From NCBI RefSeq assembly GCF_002288525.1, contig NZ_CP023068.1:1116001-1180000 (forward strand): 64,000 bases of DNA. The letters run 5' to 3'. Positions 9,899 through 17,875 of the stretch are shown in pieces. Both the position numbers and the translations under genes were made by a program. The notes beneath the pieces were generated by a model. The model was given only the letters and a program-made list of their open reading frames with translations, did not search any database and was not told the DNA's origin. Position 1 is the stretch's first letter. Each line of letters starts with the position of its first letter. The stretch is from Sinorhizobium sojae CCBAU 05684. Lineage in GTDB: Bacteria; Pseudomonadota; Alphaproteobacteria; Rhizobiales; Rhizobiaceae.

Positions 9899-11686
9899 TC
9901 ACCTCATTGCCGGCGCCTCGTGCTCATAGAGCTGATCCATGGTGAGGGAGGCCACATCCGAAAGCCGTGACTGGCTCTTAACGCGGCCGCTACCAAGAAC
10001 CACGATATCATCGCAGAAGGAGATCGTGCTGCGGTGGTGGCTGATGACGATTGTCGTGCGCCGTCCAGCCCTCAATTTCAGAGTCTCGACGATTGCCGCC
10101 TCCGAGAGGCCGTCCACCGCATTCGTCGCTTCGTCGAGGATCAGGACGGCCGGGTCGCGCACCAAAGCCCGGGCGAGCGCGATCCGCTGTCGCTGTCCGG
10201 CCGAGAGACTGGCCCCCCTGTAGCCGACGACCGTTCCATAGCCTTCCGGGAACTGCTCGATGAAGCTATGCGCCTCCGCCAGCCTTGCCGCGCGCTCCAC
10301 CTCGGCGAAGGTCGCGTGCTGGCCATAGCTAATGTTTTCAAGGATCGTTCCGTCCACCAATTCCAGGTCCTGGCTGGCGACGGCGATCTGGCGCCGCCAC
10401 TGCGCCGGATCGATTTCGCTAAGCGGCACGCCGTCCACAAGAATGCGCCCCTCATCCGGTTCCACGAACCGACACAGGAGATTGACGATGGTGGTCTTGC
10501 CGGCGCCCGAGCGGCCGATGATCGCAGTCGAGCATCCGCTGCGGATTTCGAAATTCGCCGCGTGCAAGACAATGGTTCGGGCGCCGGAACCCGGGTACCT
10601 GAAGCTCACCCTTTCGAATTCGATTCGCTCGCCGAGGCCCTCGACCGGCAGGCTTCCGGACGGCGGCTTCGGCTTGTCGGAGGAGTCGAGCAGCCAACGC
10701 ACCTCTTCCAGAGAACCGCTCCAACCCTGGAACTGACTCCAGGACATTTGCAGCGCCCGCATATGGGGCTGGAGTCGATAGAGGAGAACGACGAAAGCGA
10801 CGATCACCGGAAAGCGCACGCCGACGAGCCAGGCGCTCACGACTGCCGCCAGGAACAAAGCGGAATGCAGCACCTCCGTGAGCGGCGGCAATGCGCCCTG
10901 ACGGGTTTGCAGGACGAAGCCGGCGCGACGGACGGCATCGGAGGCGGTATCGAAGGCGGACTTCTCGCGATCCTCCTGGCCGAAGACGCGGATCAGCCGC
11001 CCCGCATGCACGAGATGAAGCATTCGGGCCGCAAGCTCGCTGTTGTAGGAGGTCACATCGCGGCTTGGCCCCTTGAGCGTAGCGGAGAGCGCGGCATGCG
11101 CGAGCTGGACGAGGACGAGGCCGGTCGCCACGAACAGCGTCATCTGCCAGGACAAAAGCAGCAGAAAGGCAAGCAGGATCACCGCGGCGCAGGCGTGCAC
11201 GATCGCCGAGAGCGCGGTCTGGACGGCATCGGACGCGCGCCACGATTCGTTCGAAATGATGTTGAGCAGGCGGCCGGGGTTTTCCTGAAGGAAAAAGGGA
11301 TAGCCGATCCGCAGCAACTGGTCGGAGAGTGCGCTTCGGATGGCATGGCTCGCCTTGCCATAGATGAAGGTCGTCAGAACCGCATTCGCGAAGGCGAGCA
11401 CGTTCTTAAGGCAGATCAGCGCCAACACCGCGCCTGCGATCGCCAGCAGCCGCTCGCCGTCGTCAAGGCCTTCCCCCACCTGCTCGAAGAGAGCGGAGAT
11501 CCCACTGAGCCCGGAGGTGTCATCGTTGCCCGCGATGATGCCCAGCATCGGGATAATGAGGCCGATGCCGGCGCCTTCGAGCGTGGCACTCGCAAGACCG
11601 AGAAGCACGACCGCCGGCAGCAGTCGCAATTGCCGCCCGAGGGTGTCACGCAACAGCTGAAAGCCGGGTACAAGCATTCGCAACAT
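9899..11686 (-). CDS. msbA2: MsbA-type ABC exporter (permease fused to ATPase), MsbA2-like
   Basis: 595 residues: six membrane helices in the first ~330, then an ATPase domain with Walker A GRSGAGKTT, Q-loop VASQDLELVDG, signature LSAGQRQR (Ala replacing the usual Gly), Walker B VLILDEATNAVD and an H-loop ISHHRS. The ATG at 11686 overlaps the stop of the upstream glycosyltransferase (TAATG); longer readings are not supported. Gene order matches the S. meliloti msbA2 locus, which I recall as needed for symbiosis, with effects suppressed by loss of the upstream biosynthetic genes. The likely job is to flip or export a glycolipid or polysaccharide intermediate made by the three genes upstream. 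Confidence 0.85.
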   Translation of the reverse strand: MLRMLVPGFQLLRDTLGRQLRLLPAVVLLGLASATLEGAGIGLIIPMLGIIAGNDDTSGLSGISALFEQVGEGLDDGERLLAIAGAVLALICLKNVLAFANAVLTTFIYGKASHAIRSALSDQLLRIGYPFFLQENPGRLLNIISNESWRASDAVQTALSAIVHACAAVILLAFLLLLSWQMTLFVATGLVLVQLAHAALSATLKGPSRDVTSYNSELAARMLHLVHAGRLIRVFGQEDREKSAFDTASDAVRRAGFVLQTRQGALPPLTEVLHSALFLAAVVSAWLVGVRFPVIVAFVVLLYRLQPHMRALQMSWSQFQGWSGSLEEVRWLLDSSDKPKPPSGSLPVEGLGERIEFERVSFRYPGSGARTIVLHAANFEIRSGCSTAIIGRSGAGKTTIVNLLCRFVEPDEGRILVDGVPLSEIDPAQWRRQIAVASQDLELVDGTILENISYGQHATFAEVERAARLAEAHSFIEQFPEGYGTVVGYRGASLSAGQRQRIALARALVRDPAVLILDEATNAVDGLSEAAIVETLKLRAGRRTTIVISHHRSTISFCDDIVVLGSGRVKSQSRLSDVASLTMDQLYEHEAPAMR

Positions 11687-12717
11687 TAAGGACCTCGCTC
11701 CAGCCTTGATACCGCCTCGCTGACGTCGTGCAGTTCGGTCGGTGTTGCTCGGCCGGCGAGCCAGAGGCGCGCGAACCTCACCGCTCCGACGAGATTCATC
11801 AGCACGATCGGCCAGTGGGAAAGCTGCAAATCGGCATCGAACCTCGCGCCGGAGAAAGTTTCGCCGAAAGCCGATCGCACTGTCCAGAAGAAGTGCTTCA
11901 GCAGCCACGGCGCCTTGAAGAGATGCTTCAGGCATAGGGCGCCGTTGCCAAGGCTATAGCTTCGGTGAAGCTTCTCGATCTCCGCACGTTCCCGTCGCCC
12001 ATGATGATGGTATACCATCATATCCGGCACGTATTCGACCGGGATGCCGAGCGCGTAGGCGCGCACGAGATAATCGGTGTCCTCCGCGGACTGCAGCGGC
12101 GCGCCCGCGCCGAAGCGTTCATCGAAACGGCCGATGCGGGCGGCCACTTCCCTATGCATGGTCATGTTGCAACCGAGCACGAAACCGCCCGGGTGGACGT
12201 CGGGAGTGAACCGCGCAGGTACCAGTGATCGTTTGACCGTGAACGGCAGGTCGCAAGAATTGCCGAGCTCGACGCGCCCGCCCCGAATGACTCGGTTACC
12301 CTTGGTGTAATACCGCTGCAAATCGCCGAGATAGCCGCGACCGACTTCGCAATCGTCATCTATGAAGACCAGGACGCGTCCGCGCGCCCGTTGCATCCCG
12401 GCATTGCGGGCAAAGGCAAGCCCCGGCCGGCCTTCCATGACGATGGTGATCGCCACGCCCGAGGCGGCAGAGATGCGGCGGAGCTCAGCCTGCGTCTCGT
12501 CCGTCGAGCCATTGTCGACTACCACGAGCTCCGTTGTGATCGCGGGGTAGGCGCGGCAAGTCTCTTCGATGGAGCGAATGCATGCGGCAAGCGCCTTCGC
12601 CCGGTTGCGCGTGCAGACGATGAAGCTCGCAAATGGCACTCGATCGGTCGAGGCCCGAGATACCGTCCTCACGGCATCGCAATGCTTCATCTCTGTGAAG
12701 GAACGTGTGAATGCCAT
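11686..12717 (-). CDS. family 2 (GT-A) glycosyltransferase
   Basis: 343 residues from ATG 12717, one base after the stop of the upstream glycosyltransferase. GT-A features in order: FASFIVCTRNRAKALAACI, the nucleotide-binding VVVDNGSTDET, the acceptor segment PGLAFARNAGMQRARG, the metal motif VFIDDDCEV and a distal SAEDTDYLVR. It probably adds one sugar to a lipid-linked acceptor at the cytoplasmic face. The next gene, the MsbA2-type exporter, overlaps by one base, so synthesis and export are coupled. Sugar and linkage are unknown. Confidence 0.85.
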   Translation of the reverse strand: MAFTRSFTEMKHCDAVRTVSRASTDRVPFASFIVCTRNRAKALAACIRSIEETCRAYPAITTELVVVDNGSTDETQAELRRISAASGVAITIVMEGRPGLAFARNAGMQRARGRVLVFIDDDCEVGRGYLGDLQRYYTKGNRVIRGGRVELGNSCDLPFTVKRSLVPARFTPDVHPGGFVLGCNMTMHREVAARIGRFDERFGAGAPLQSAEDTDYLVRAYALGIPVEYVPDMMVYHHHGRRERAEIEKLHRSYSLGNGALCLKHLFKAPWLLKHFFWTVRSAFGETFSGARFDADLQLSHWPIVLMNLVGAVRFARLWLAGRATPTELHDVSEAVSRLERGP

Positions 12718-12718
12718 C

Positions 12719-13834
12719 TCACAGCCAACCAAATTGAGGCAGGACCGTCGCGGCCGGCACCGACTGCAGATAGCGCGCCAGATCGTCCGCCTTGCGGCTG
12801 GCTGCGAGCGAAAGGCGGCTGCACCAGGGGGCGCGTACGGCGGGCATCAGCCCGTACCGCTCACGCCGGCGGATGAGCCCCCACTTGGCCGTTCGCGTCA
12901 GGAACTCATGCGTGAGTTCCGGGCGGTTCTCATCGGCGATCAGCTGGTAGAGGAAATAGAAGAATTGGAGAAAACCGTCCTCGTAAGCGCCTCGCGTCTC
13001 CGTCGGCTGGACGGCAATCGTCCGCTCGAGCGCGAGGACTAACTGGGCAAGGGAGCGAATGCTGCCTGACGTCACGGAAAGCCCGATTTCCCGCAGGGCG
13101 CCCGTATCGTCGGAAAGTCCTTGGCGTTCAATGTTTTCGGCAACGATCTTCAGATGTGTTTGACGCATCTGCCTCAGGTGCTTGCTTGTGACGCTGCCAT
13201 CATGAATGCGATAGGCAATCAAGGCCTCATCGATCATCGCAACCGGAAAGCGCCCGGCGATGCGCCGGAACAGATCGAAATCTTCGGCATGCGGATAGGC
13301 CGAATCGTAAACGAGCAAGTCGTTGGGGATCACGCGGCGATTGTAGACCACTGTCGAATGGATGAAGATCGTGAAGAACGCCGAGAGAACGGGCAGGCTC
13401 GCCGCCCGATAGATCGGGTCTGGCTTGCCGCGAAGCACGCGACTGCCGATCAGCCTATCGACGCCCGTACCGCACATCGCCAAACGAGGCTGCTCGTCGA
13501 ACAGCGCCATCTGGCGCGAAAGGCGCGTGGAATAGGCCACATCATCGGCATCCATGCGGGCGACGAACTCGCCGGTGGCAAGCCTGAGCCCTTCATTCAG
13601 GGTAGCGATGAGGCCGCGGTTTTCCCGCGAGACAATCGAAATTCGCCGATCGGCTTGGCGAAGTCGCTCGAGTATTTCAAGCGAACGGTCGGTCGATCCA
13701 TCATCGATCGCGATGATCTCGAGGCTTTTGTAGTCCTGGCGCAGTAAGCTTTCGATTGCCAAGACAAGATAAGGCTCCCCATTGTAAACGGGCAGCAGCA
13801 CGGAAACCAATGGTGTGGACGTTGCTTGGCTCAT
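12719..13834 (-). CDS. family 2 (GT-A) glycosyltransferase
   Basis: 371 residues starting at ATG 13834, two bases after the acyltransferase stop; the open frame upstream is the acyltransferase in another phase. Core motifs: VSVLLPVYNGEPYLVLAIES, IIAIDDGSTDRS, the acceptor loop ENRGLIATLNEGLRLATGEF, the metal motif ARMDADDV and PHAEDFDLFRRIA. The C-terminal third carries hydrophobic and aromatic stretches (FLQFFYFLYQLI) that may dock on the membrane. Second gene of a four-gene run with no gaps, so it is very likely one operon for an exported glycoconjugate. Confidence 0.86.
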   Translation of the reverse strand: MSQATSTPLVSVLLPVYNGEPYLVLAIESLLRQDYKSLEIIAIDDGSTDRSLEILERLRQADRRISIVSRENRGLIATLNEGLRLATGEFVARMDADDVAYSTRLSRQMALFDEQPRLAMCGTGVDRLIGSRVLRGKPDPIYRAASLPVLSAFFTIFIHSTVVYNRRVIPNDLLVYDSAYPHAEDFDLFRRIAGRFPVAMIDEALIAYRIHDGSVTSKHLRQMRQTHLKIVAENIERQGLSDDTGALREIGLSVTSGSIRSLAQLVLALERTIAVQPTETRGAYEDGFLQFFYFLYQLIADENRPELTHEFLTRTAKWGLIRRRERYGLMPAVRAPWCSRLSLAASRKADDLARYLQSVPAATVLPQFGWL

Positions 13835-13836
13835 GT

Positions 13837-14997
13837 CTATCGCGTGTTCGAAACCTGGAGGGCTTTTCCGTGCTCGACCGATATCCCTGGATAGACTGGG
13901 CGCACGCCTTCCGCCTCTGCCGCAACGGGGGCGCTGCTGGCTCCCCGCGCATAGGGGAAATGGCGCTTCAGCGCGTTTAGCGGTCTTTCGAATGCGATCC
14001 AGGAGATCGAGGCGAGGAGCAAAGTGGCGGCCCCGGTGACAACGAGTCGCCCAGCGCCCTGCTCCGAGACATTGATCGGAATGAAGGCTTGCGCCTGGAC
14101 GAGCAGCGCAAGGACGACGGCATGGTAGAGATAGACTCCGTAACTGATGCGCCCGAGTGCGGTGACAGGCGGAGCTTGGGCCAACCGTCCGAGATAGCCG
14201 CCAATGCCCTGAGAGCATGCTCCGACGAGCAGCGTCAGCGGCAGAAGGGGGAAAACCTCGAGACCGATCCAGACAAACCACTCGAGCAACGGCGTCGTCG
14301 GCACGGTCCTGATCGAGAACAGGAACAGGGATACGATCAGGAGCGGCTTCCAACAGCGTTCCGCCCAGTTCGGCATGGCGGCGCCGCTTGACCGATGCAC
14401 CGCCAGCAGTGCTCCCGCCGCCAAGGCATCCATCGAGGCAGGCGGCAACAGATCACGTGCCAGCGTCGGCGTTCCGGTCACGGGCCAGTAGAAGCGGAAA
14501 GCGAGCGAGCAGCAGATGACGCCCACGCAAATGGCCCCTATCGAACGCCGCGGTGCCGTCAGCACGATCAGCGGCCAGACGATATAGAACTGCTCCTCGA
14601 TGCTGAGGCTCCAGGTGTGACAGAGAACCCAGGGTGACCAGGCGTCCTGAAGCGCATACCAGAAGTTCGACAGGTAAAGCGCGTGCCAGACGAGCACCTT
14701 CTCGGAGCTTTCCAGGCCGATCAGCCAGACGGCTGCAAGAACTGCGAAATAGGGCGGAAGGATGCGCAACGACCGACGCGCATAGAAAGATCTCAGCGCC
14801 GTCGCCGGCTCGTAGCGCGGGTCGTCCCGTGCTTCCAGGAGCAACCGGGTAATCAGGAAGCCGCTCAATATGAAGAACAGCCTGACGCCTATATGGCCCC
14901 AGTGGGATCCGTCTTCCGCATAGAAATGCGCGTAAACCACCATCGAGACGGCGACGGCTCGCAATCCGTCCAGCTGTTGGTCGCGCGCAATCCGCAT
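13837..14997 (-). CDS. acyltransferase 3 family membrane protein (sugar O-acyltransferase)
   Basis: An integral membrane protein of about 386 residues with ~10 helices. The family signature QQLDGLRAVAVSMVVYAHFY carries the conserved His in helix 1, followed by GVRLFFILSGFLITRLL and FYARRSLRILPPYF; WSLSIEEQFY is also typical. ATG 14997 has AGGGG at a good distance; an alternative ATG at 15003 sits too close to it. OafA/NodX/ExoZ-type relatives add acetyl or acyl groups to polysaccharide sugars. First gene of the exporter operon, so the promoter should lie just upstream. Confidence 0.87.
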   Translation of the reverse strand: MRIARDQQLDGLRAVAVSMVVYAHFYAEDGSHWGHIGVRLFFILSGFLITRLLLEARDDPRYEPATALRSFYARRSLRILPPYFAVLAAVWLIGLESSEKVLVWHALYLSNFWYALQDAWSPWVLCHTWSLSIEEQFYIVWPLIVLTAPRRSIGAICVGVICCSLAFRFYWPVTGTPTLARDLLPPASMDALAAGALLAVHRSSGAAMPNWAERCWKPLLIVSLFLFSIRTVPTTPLLEWFVWIGLEVFPLLPLTLLVGACSQGIGGYLGRLAQAPPVTALGRISYGVYLYHAVVLALLVQAQAFIPINVSEQGAGRLVVTGAATLLLASISWIAFERPLNALKRHFPYARGASSAPVAAEAEGVRPVYPGISVEHGKALQVSNTR

Positions 14998-15407
14998 GAA
15001 CATTCCCCTTCGAGTCTGACCTTTGCGGGCTCCTCACGACCCTACCAGGCGGTGGGCTTGCTACTGCATGTCTCCTTGAATGCACCTCCGGGAGGCAATT
15101 CAAACTGCTACAGCGGCCTTTGCGCTCCTGATAAGCGCGGCGCCGCAGGTGCACGAATAGTTAAAAAGCGGTTGGGGCAAATCTATGGTCGAATTGGGTC
15201 AAATACGACTCTTCGGGCGCAAGAACTTGCCTTCACGAAACAAGAGAAATTTGACGTGTTCTTCGCGAGATGGGCCGTAAACGCCGTAGTTGTATTTAGC
15301 GGCGCCTCAAAGAGGCTTATTTTTGGTTGCAACAATTTTGGCAATGCGCGATTTAGCTGCGCTGGAAGCGACCATGGCGCAGGAAATCAGCGCCTAACTC
15401 TTTGGGC
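14998..15407. other. 410-base AT-richer gap upstream of the polysaccharide operon
   Basis: No credible gene. The stretch is distinctly more AT-rich than its surroundings, especially 15160-15360, and should hold the promoter of the leftward acyltransferase-msbA2 operon. A small hairpin GCCTC-AAA-GAGGC followed by TTATTTTT occurs at 15304-15324 on the + strand, but no gene on that strand ends nearby. Confidence 0.45.
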
Positions 15408-16235
15408 TTAGAACGTTGGCGGTGTATTGATCCAGAGCAGGACGGTTTCACCGTCATGTCGGTTCGACCATGCATGGCGGCGGCGACTCGCGAAATAGAG
15501 CGAATCGCCCGGGTGTAGATCGTAGAACTGATCCCCATCCAACACGAATTCGACGCGGCCGGAGAGCACGTAGACGAACTCCTCACCCTCATGCCCATAG
15601 GCCCCCTCGCTCGACGCGCCGGGCGCGAGTACGAATCGATGGCAGTCCATCTGGTTCTTACCTTCGGCGAGGACCTGGATGGTCACACCGGGGGTGGTCC
15701 GCGGCCAGGTGCGCCACTCGCCGGCCCGGACGAGCGTCCGGTCCCGCAATTCGTCCTCGCCGGCGAGGCTCGAAACCGTGGTGCTGAAATACTCCGCGAG
15801 ATTGTGCAGCACGGCGATCGACACGCCCTGCGACGTTCGCTCGAGCGTGGAGAGGACGGATGCCGCGATGCCGATATCCCCGGCCACCTGTTCGAGCGTT
15901 TTCCCCGCCGCATGCCTGAGGCTGCGCAACTTGCGGCCGACTTGCAGATCGACATTGCTCTCCTGGGCGCCTGCGGGGCCGGTCTCCTCGTCGTTGGGGG
16001 CTTCCGCCTCCAGCGCCTCGCGAATAGCAGCCGGGTTCAAGCCGCGCTCGGAGCGAAACCAGGAGATTCGTTTCAAGCGCTGAAGGTCGGCCTCGGTATA
16101 TTGGCGGTGGCCTGTCGCCGACCGCTCCGGTACCACGAGGCCTTGCGTTTCCCAAAGCCTCAGCGTCGATGCCGAAACGCCGGCGAGCCTTGCCGCCTCG
16201 GCAACCTTGTAGCGTATTTCGCTATCTCCGTTCAT
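15408..16235 (-). CDS. three-domain regulator: MerR helix-turn-helix, XRE helix-turn-helix, cupin
   Basis: 275 residues. Residues 8-76 form a MerR-type DNA-binding head (YKVAEAARLAGVSASTLRLW, HRQYTEADLQRLKRI). After an acidic linker (77-96), residues 97-155 form an XRE/lambda-repressor-type domain (GRKLRSLRHAAGKTLEQVAG, SVLSTLERTSQG). Residues 195-272 form a cupin ligand pocket with GHEGEEFVYVLSG (His215, Glu219), HPGDSLYF and His254. XRE-cupin proteins such as PuuR are common regulators of GABA, putrescine and amino-acid genes; an added MerR head is unusual. It is transcribed away from gabT across a 192-base gap with an inverted repeat, so control of gabT is the best guess. Confidence 0.88.
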   Translation of the reverse strand: MNGDSEIRYKVAEAARLAGVSASTLRLWETQGLVVPERSATGHRQYTEADLQRLKRISWFRSERGLNPAAIREALEAEAPNDEETGPAGAQESNVDLQVGRKLRSLRHAAGKTLEQVAGDIGIAASVLSTLERTSQGVSIAVLHNLAEYFSTTVSSLAGEDELRDRTLVRAGEWRTWPRTTPGVTIQVLAEGKNQMDCHRFVLAPGASSEGAYGHEGEEFVYVLSGRVEFVLDGDQFYDLHPGDSLYFASRRRHAWSNRHDGETVLLWINTPPTF

Positions 16236-16376
16236 TTATTTCCCCGTCACGGCATCGCCGGCGGCAATCTAGCTGGGCGGCCCAGGGCTGCCAAGCGCGC
16301 CCATCAGGCGTCGCGCTTTCTCCATAAACAAATTTGATTTGCATTCCCTTCGAAAGGATGTACGACTTCCGGATAA

Positions 16377-16399
16377 AAGTTGCAGAAAAACTGCAATTT
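16377..16399. promoter_or_regulatory. inverted repeat upstream of gabT, candidate operator
   Basis: TTGCAG (16380-16385), five A's, CTGCAA (16391-16396): a perfect 6-base inverted repeat, extending imperfectly to AAGTTGCAG / CTGCAATTT. It lies 31 bases before the gabT start and between the divergent regulator and gabT. No other inverted repeat in this gap is comparable, so it is the candidate site for the neighbouring regulator. Confidence 0.55.
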
Positions 16400-16427
16400 A
16401 TCTACACGGAGCCTAGGGACGAAAGCG

Positions 16428-17696
16428 ATGACCAGCCTGACCGACCGCAAGAATGCCGCCATTTCCCGTGGCGTGGGAATGACCACGCAGATCTATGCAG
16501 ACCGTGCGGAAAATGCCGAAATCTGGGACAAGGATGGCAATCGCTACATTGATTTCGCCGCCGGCATCGCCGTCGTCAATACCGGCCATCGCCATCCGAA
16601 GGTCATCGCAGCCGTCAAGGCGCAGCTCGATCGTTTCACTCATACCTGCCATCAGGTCGTGCCCTATGAAAACTACGTGCATCTCGCCGAACGGCTGAAC
16701 GCTTTGGCCCCCGGCGACTTTGCAAAAAAGACGATCTTCGTCACCACCGGCGCCGAGGCGGTGGAAAACGCCGTCAAGATCGCCCGTGCGGCCACCGGAC
16801 GTCAGGCGATCATCGCCTTTGGCGGCGGCTTTCACGGCCGCACCTTCATGGGTATGGCGCTCACCGGCAAGGTCGTTCCCTATAAGGTCGGGTTCGGCGC
16901 GATGCCGGCCGACGTCTTCCACGCCCCCTTCCCGATCGAACTGCACGGTGTCAGCGTCGAGCAATCGCTTGCAGCCTTGAAGAAGCTTTTTGTGGCCGAT
17001 GTCGATCCGGGCCGCGTCGCCGCCATCATCCTCGAGCCGGTCCAGGGCGAAGGCGGCTTCTATCCGGCACCGACGGTCTTCATGAAGGCGCTTCGCGAAA
17101 TCTGCGACGAGCATGGCATTCTCTTGATTGCCGATGAAGTCCAGACCGGTTTTGCCCGCACCGGCAAGCTCTTCGCAATGGAGCATCACAATATCGCGCC
17201 GGACCTGCTGACCATGGCGAAAAGCCTGGCCGGCGGCTTCCCGCTCGCCGCAGTAACCGGCCGCGCAGAGATCATGGATGCCCCAGGACCAGGCGGCCTC
17301 GGGGGAACCTATGGCGGCAGCCCGATTGGCATCGCAGCAGCCCATGCCGTACTCGACGTGATCGAGGAGGAACAGCTGTGCGACCGGGCGAACCAGCTCG
17401 GCAACCGGCTGAAGCAGCGGCTTGCAGCAATCCGCGAAAAGACACCGGAAATCGTCGACATCCGCGGTCCGGGCTTCATGAATGCGGTCGAATTCAATGA
17501 CGCGAAAACGAATCTGCCGAGCGCCGACTTCGCCAACAAGGTCCGGCTCAATGCCCTTGCGAAGGGCCTGATTCTGCTCACTTGCGGCGTGCACGGCAAT
17601 GTCGTTCGTTTCCTGGCGCCAATCACGATCCAGGATGAGGTCTTCGCCGAGGCACTGGATATTCTCGAAGCGTCGATCCTCGAAGCGCGCAGTTGA
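16428..17696 (+). CDS. gabT: 4-aminobutyrate--2-oxoglutarate transaminase
   Basis: Transfers the amino group of GABA to 2-oxoglutarate, giving succinate semialdehyde and glutamate. 422 residues from ATG 16428 (E. coli GabT is ~426); the longer reading from 16380 runs through the inverted repeat and is rejected. Class III aminotransferase landmarks: VTTGAEAVENAVKIAR, GGFHGRTFMGMALTG, LEPVQGEGGF, IADEVQTGFARTG (Asp236 holds the pyridine nitrogen) and MAKSLAGG with the PLP lysine at 265. Followed by a hairpin and then gabD. Confidence 0.94.
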   Translation: MTSLTDRKNAAISRGVGMTTQIYADRAENAEIWDKDGNRYIDFAAGIAVVNTGHRHPKVIAAVKAQLDRFTHTCHQVVPYENYVHLAERLNALAPGDFAKKTIFVTTGAEAVENAVKIARAATGRQAIIAFGGGFHGRTFMGMALTGKVVPYKVGFGAMPADVFHAPFPIELHGVSVEQSLAALKKLFVADVDPGRVAAIILEPVQGEGGFYPAPTVFMKALREICDEHGILLIADEVQTGFARTGKLFAMEHHNIAPDLLTMAKSLAGGFPLAAVTGRAEIMDAPGPGGLGGTYGGSPIGIAAAHAVLDVIEEEQLCDRANQLGNRLKQRLAAIREKTPEIVDIRGPGFMNAVEFNDAKTNLPSADFANKVRLNALAKGLILLTCGVHGNVVRFLAPITIQDEVFAEALDILEASILEARS

Positions 17697-17718
17697 CCTG
17701 ACACCGGACGACCGCTAT

Positions 17719-17759
17719 CGCAGTGGTCCGGCTGGCAAGGCGCCGGCCCACTGCGTTTT
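17719..17759 (+). terminator. hairpin with T-tract between gabT and gabD
   Basis: Arms CGCAGTGG (17719-17726) and CCACTGCG (17748-17755), an inner CCGGC/GCCGG pairing and a 9-base loop, followed directly by TTTT. This is a good rho-independent terminator just after gabT, so gabD may be only partly read from the gabT promoter. Confidence 0.65.
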
Positions 17760-17875
17760 CCCTACAGCGCCGCTGTCTGAAACGCGCCGCGCTGTGAGGC
17801 GTGGGCCATCGGCCCGCCCGTAAAAAGAACAACATCGCGCTTGTGGCTGCGGCAGGCATCGCGGGAGGATACGTC

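Noticed and set aside
15304-15324. Hairpin GCCTC-AAA-GAGGC with a T-rich tail
   Set aside because: It looks like a terminator for + strand transcription, but no + strand gene ends near it and the stem is only five pairs.
14683-15411. 242-residue open frame across the acyltransferase 5' end
   Set aside because: Mostly antisense to the acyltransferase and then runs through the AT-rich promoter gap; no motif.
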